From Bradyrhizobium sp. B124 (GTDB lineage: Bacteria; Pseudomonadota; Alphaproteobacteria; Rhizobiales; Xanthobacteraceae), in assembly GCF_038967635.1 (NCBI RefSeq), contig NZ_CP152413.1:4278001-4342000 (forward strand): DNA of 64,000 bases, read 5' to 3'. Below the pieces are notes generated by a model that worked only from the letters and a program-made list of their open reading frames with translations, was not told the origin of the DNA and made no database searches. Positions 63,869 to 64,000 of this stretch are shown here, in pieces. How positions within the stretch are numbered: position 1 is the stretch's first letter; every line of letters starts with the position of its first letter. A program made the position numbers and the translations under genes.

Positions 63869-64000
63869 CGAGACCATCGACACGCTGGTGATCGGCGGCG
63901 GCCAGGCCGGGCTCACCATGAGCCACCGGCTGAAGCAGCGCGGCATCGCCCATCTGGTGCTGGAGCGGCGGCGAATCGCCGAGCGCTGGCGCAGCGAACG
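63861..64000 (+). CDS. FAD-dependent oxidoreductase/monooxygenase, N-terminal fragment
   Basis: Only the first 46 codons are in the window. The start reads MPDETIDTLVIGGGQAGLTM, with the GxGxxG FAD-binding loop GGGQAG, then HLVLERRRIAERWR. This is the N-terminus of a flavin monooxygenase or similar (ArsO/CzcO or BVMO-like). It overlaps the LysR stop by 8 bases. Product cannot be narrowed further. Confidence 0.82.
   Translation, partial: MPDETIDTLVIGGGQAGLTMSHRLKQRGIAHLVLERRRIAERWRSE

Overview
This is a high-GC alphaproteobacterial chromosome segment, most likely Bradyrhizobium or a close relative. Three things point there: a complete hmu-type heme uptake locus with a HemP/HmuP coactivator, the general gene content (AatA, GlmM, SerA/SerC, DUF992 proteins, tandem surface beta-barrels), and a dense set of intergenic inverted-repeat elements of the kinds common in Bradyrhizobium and Rhodopseudomonas. 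The assignment comes from recognising families by eye; no database search was run. No rRNA, tRNA, CRISPR array, transposase or integrase was seen.

Layout. 1-4 kb: end of an EamA permease, a LysR regulator, a small NTF2-like gene whose natural start seems to have decayed to ACG, and a Cache-type chemotaxis receptor. 4-8.4 kb: a D-2-hydroxyacid dehydrogenase, then a sugar-type ABC importer (Tat-exported binding protein and two permeases) with no ATPase gene. 8.6-17.3 kb: the heme locus. Receptor hmuR is followed on the minus strand by an IsdG-type heme monooxygenase, HutX, ExbB, ExbD and TonB. The divergent plus-strand operon is hmuP-hmuT-hmuU-hmuV. A 17-bp palindrome resembling the Irr box lies between the two arms. 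Together these genes carry heme across both membranes, power the receptor, and handle or degrade heme in the cytoplasm.

17-33 kb: an exported phytase-like esterase, a MuiA-like protein, a divergent MFS/MarR efflux pair with twin palindromic operators, a thiolase, serA-serC, small enzymes, two tandem outer-membrane barrels and glmM. 33-48 kb: FMN-dependent lactate dehydrogenase, a tandem pair of exported OB-like proteins, aroE, an exported WG-repeat protein, an EF-G-like GTPase lacking the catalytic histidine, a LysR/epoxide-hydrolase pair, two DUF992 proteins (one with a polyhistidine tail) and aspartate aminotransferase. 48-64 kb: three glutathione-transferase-family genes in the window as a whole (two of them here), two tiny membrane proteins, a PAS-only membrane sensor, an aldo-keto reductase, the DUF1501/DUF1800 pair, a CWC/HAD pair, a lower-GC island carrying an orphan branched-chain-type binding protein, a TetR/crotonase pair, a Tat-exported MBL hydrolase coupled to SCO1, a LysR gene and the start of a flavoprotein.

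Most of the window is ordinary metabolism and transport. The points most worth a second look are the HmuR/HmuP control region, the MBL-SCO1 couple, the DUF1501/DUF1800 pair, the EF-G-like protein, the low-GC island at about 56.5-58.2 kb, the ACG start at 1339, and the families of intergenic palindromes.
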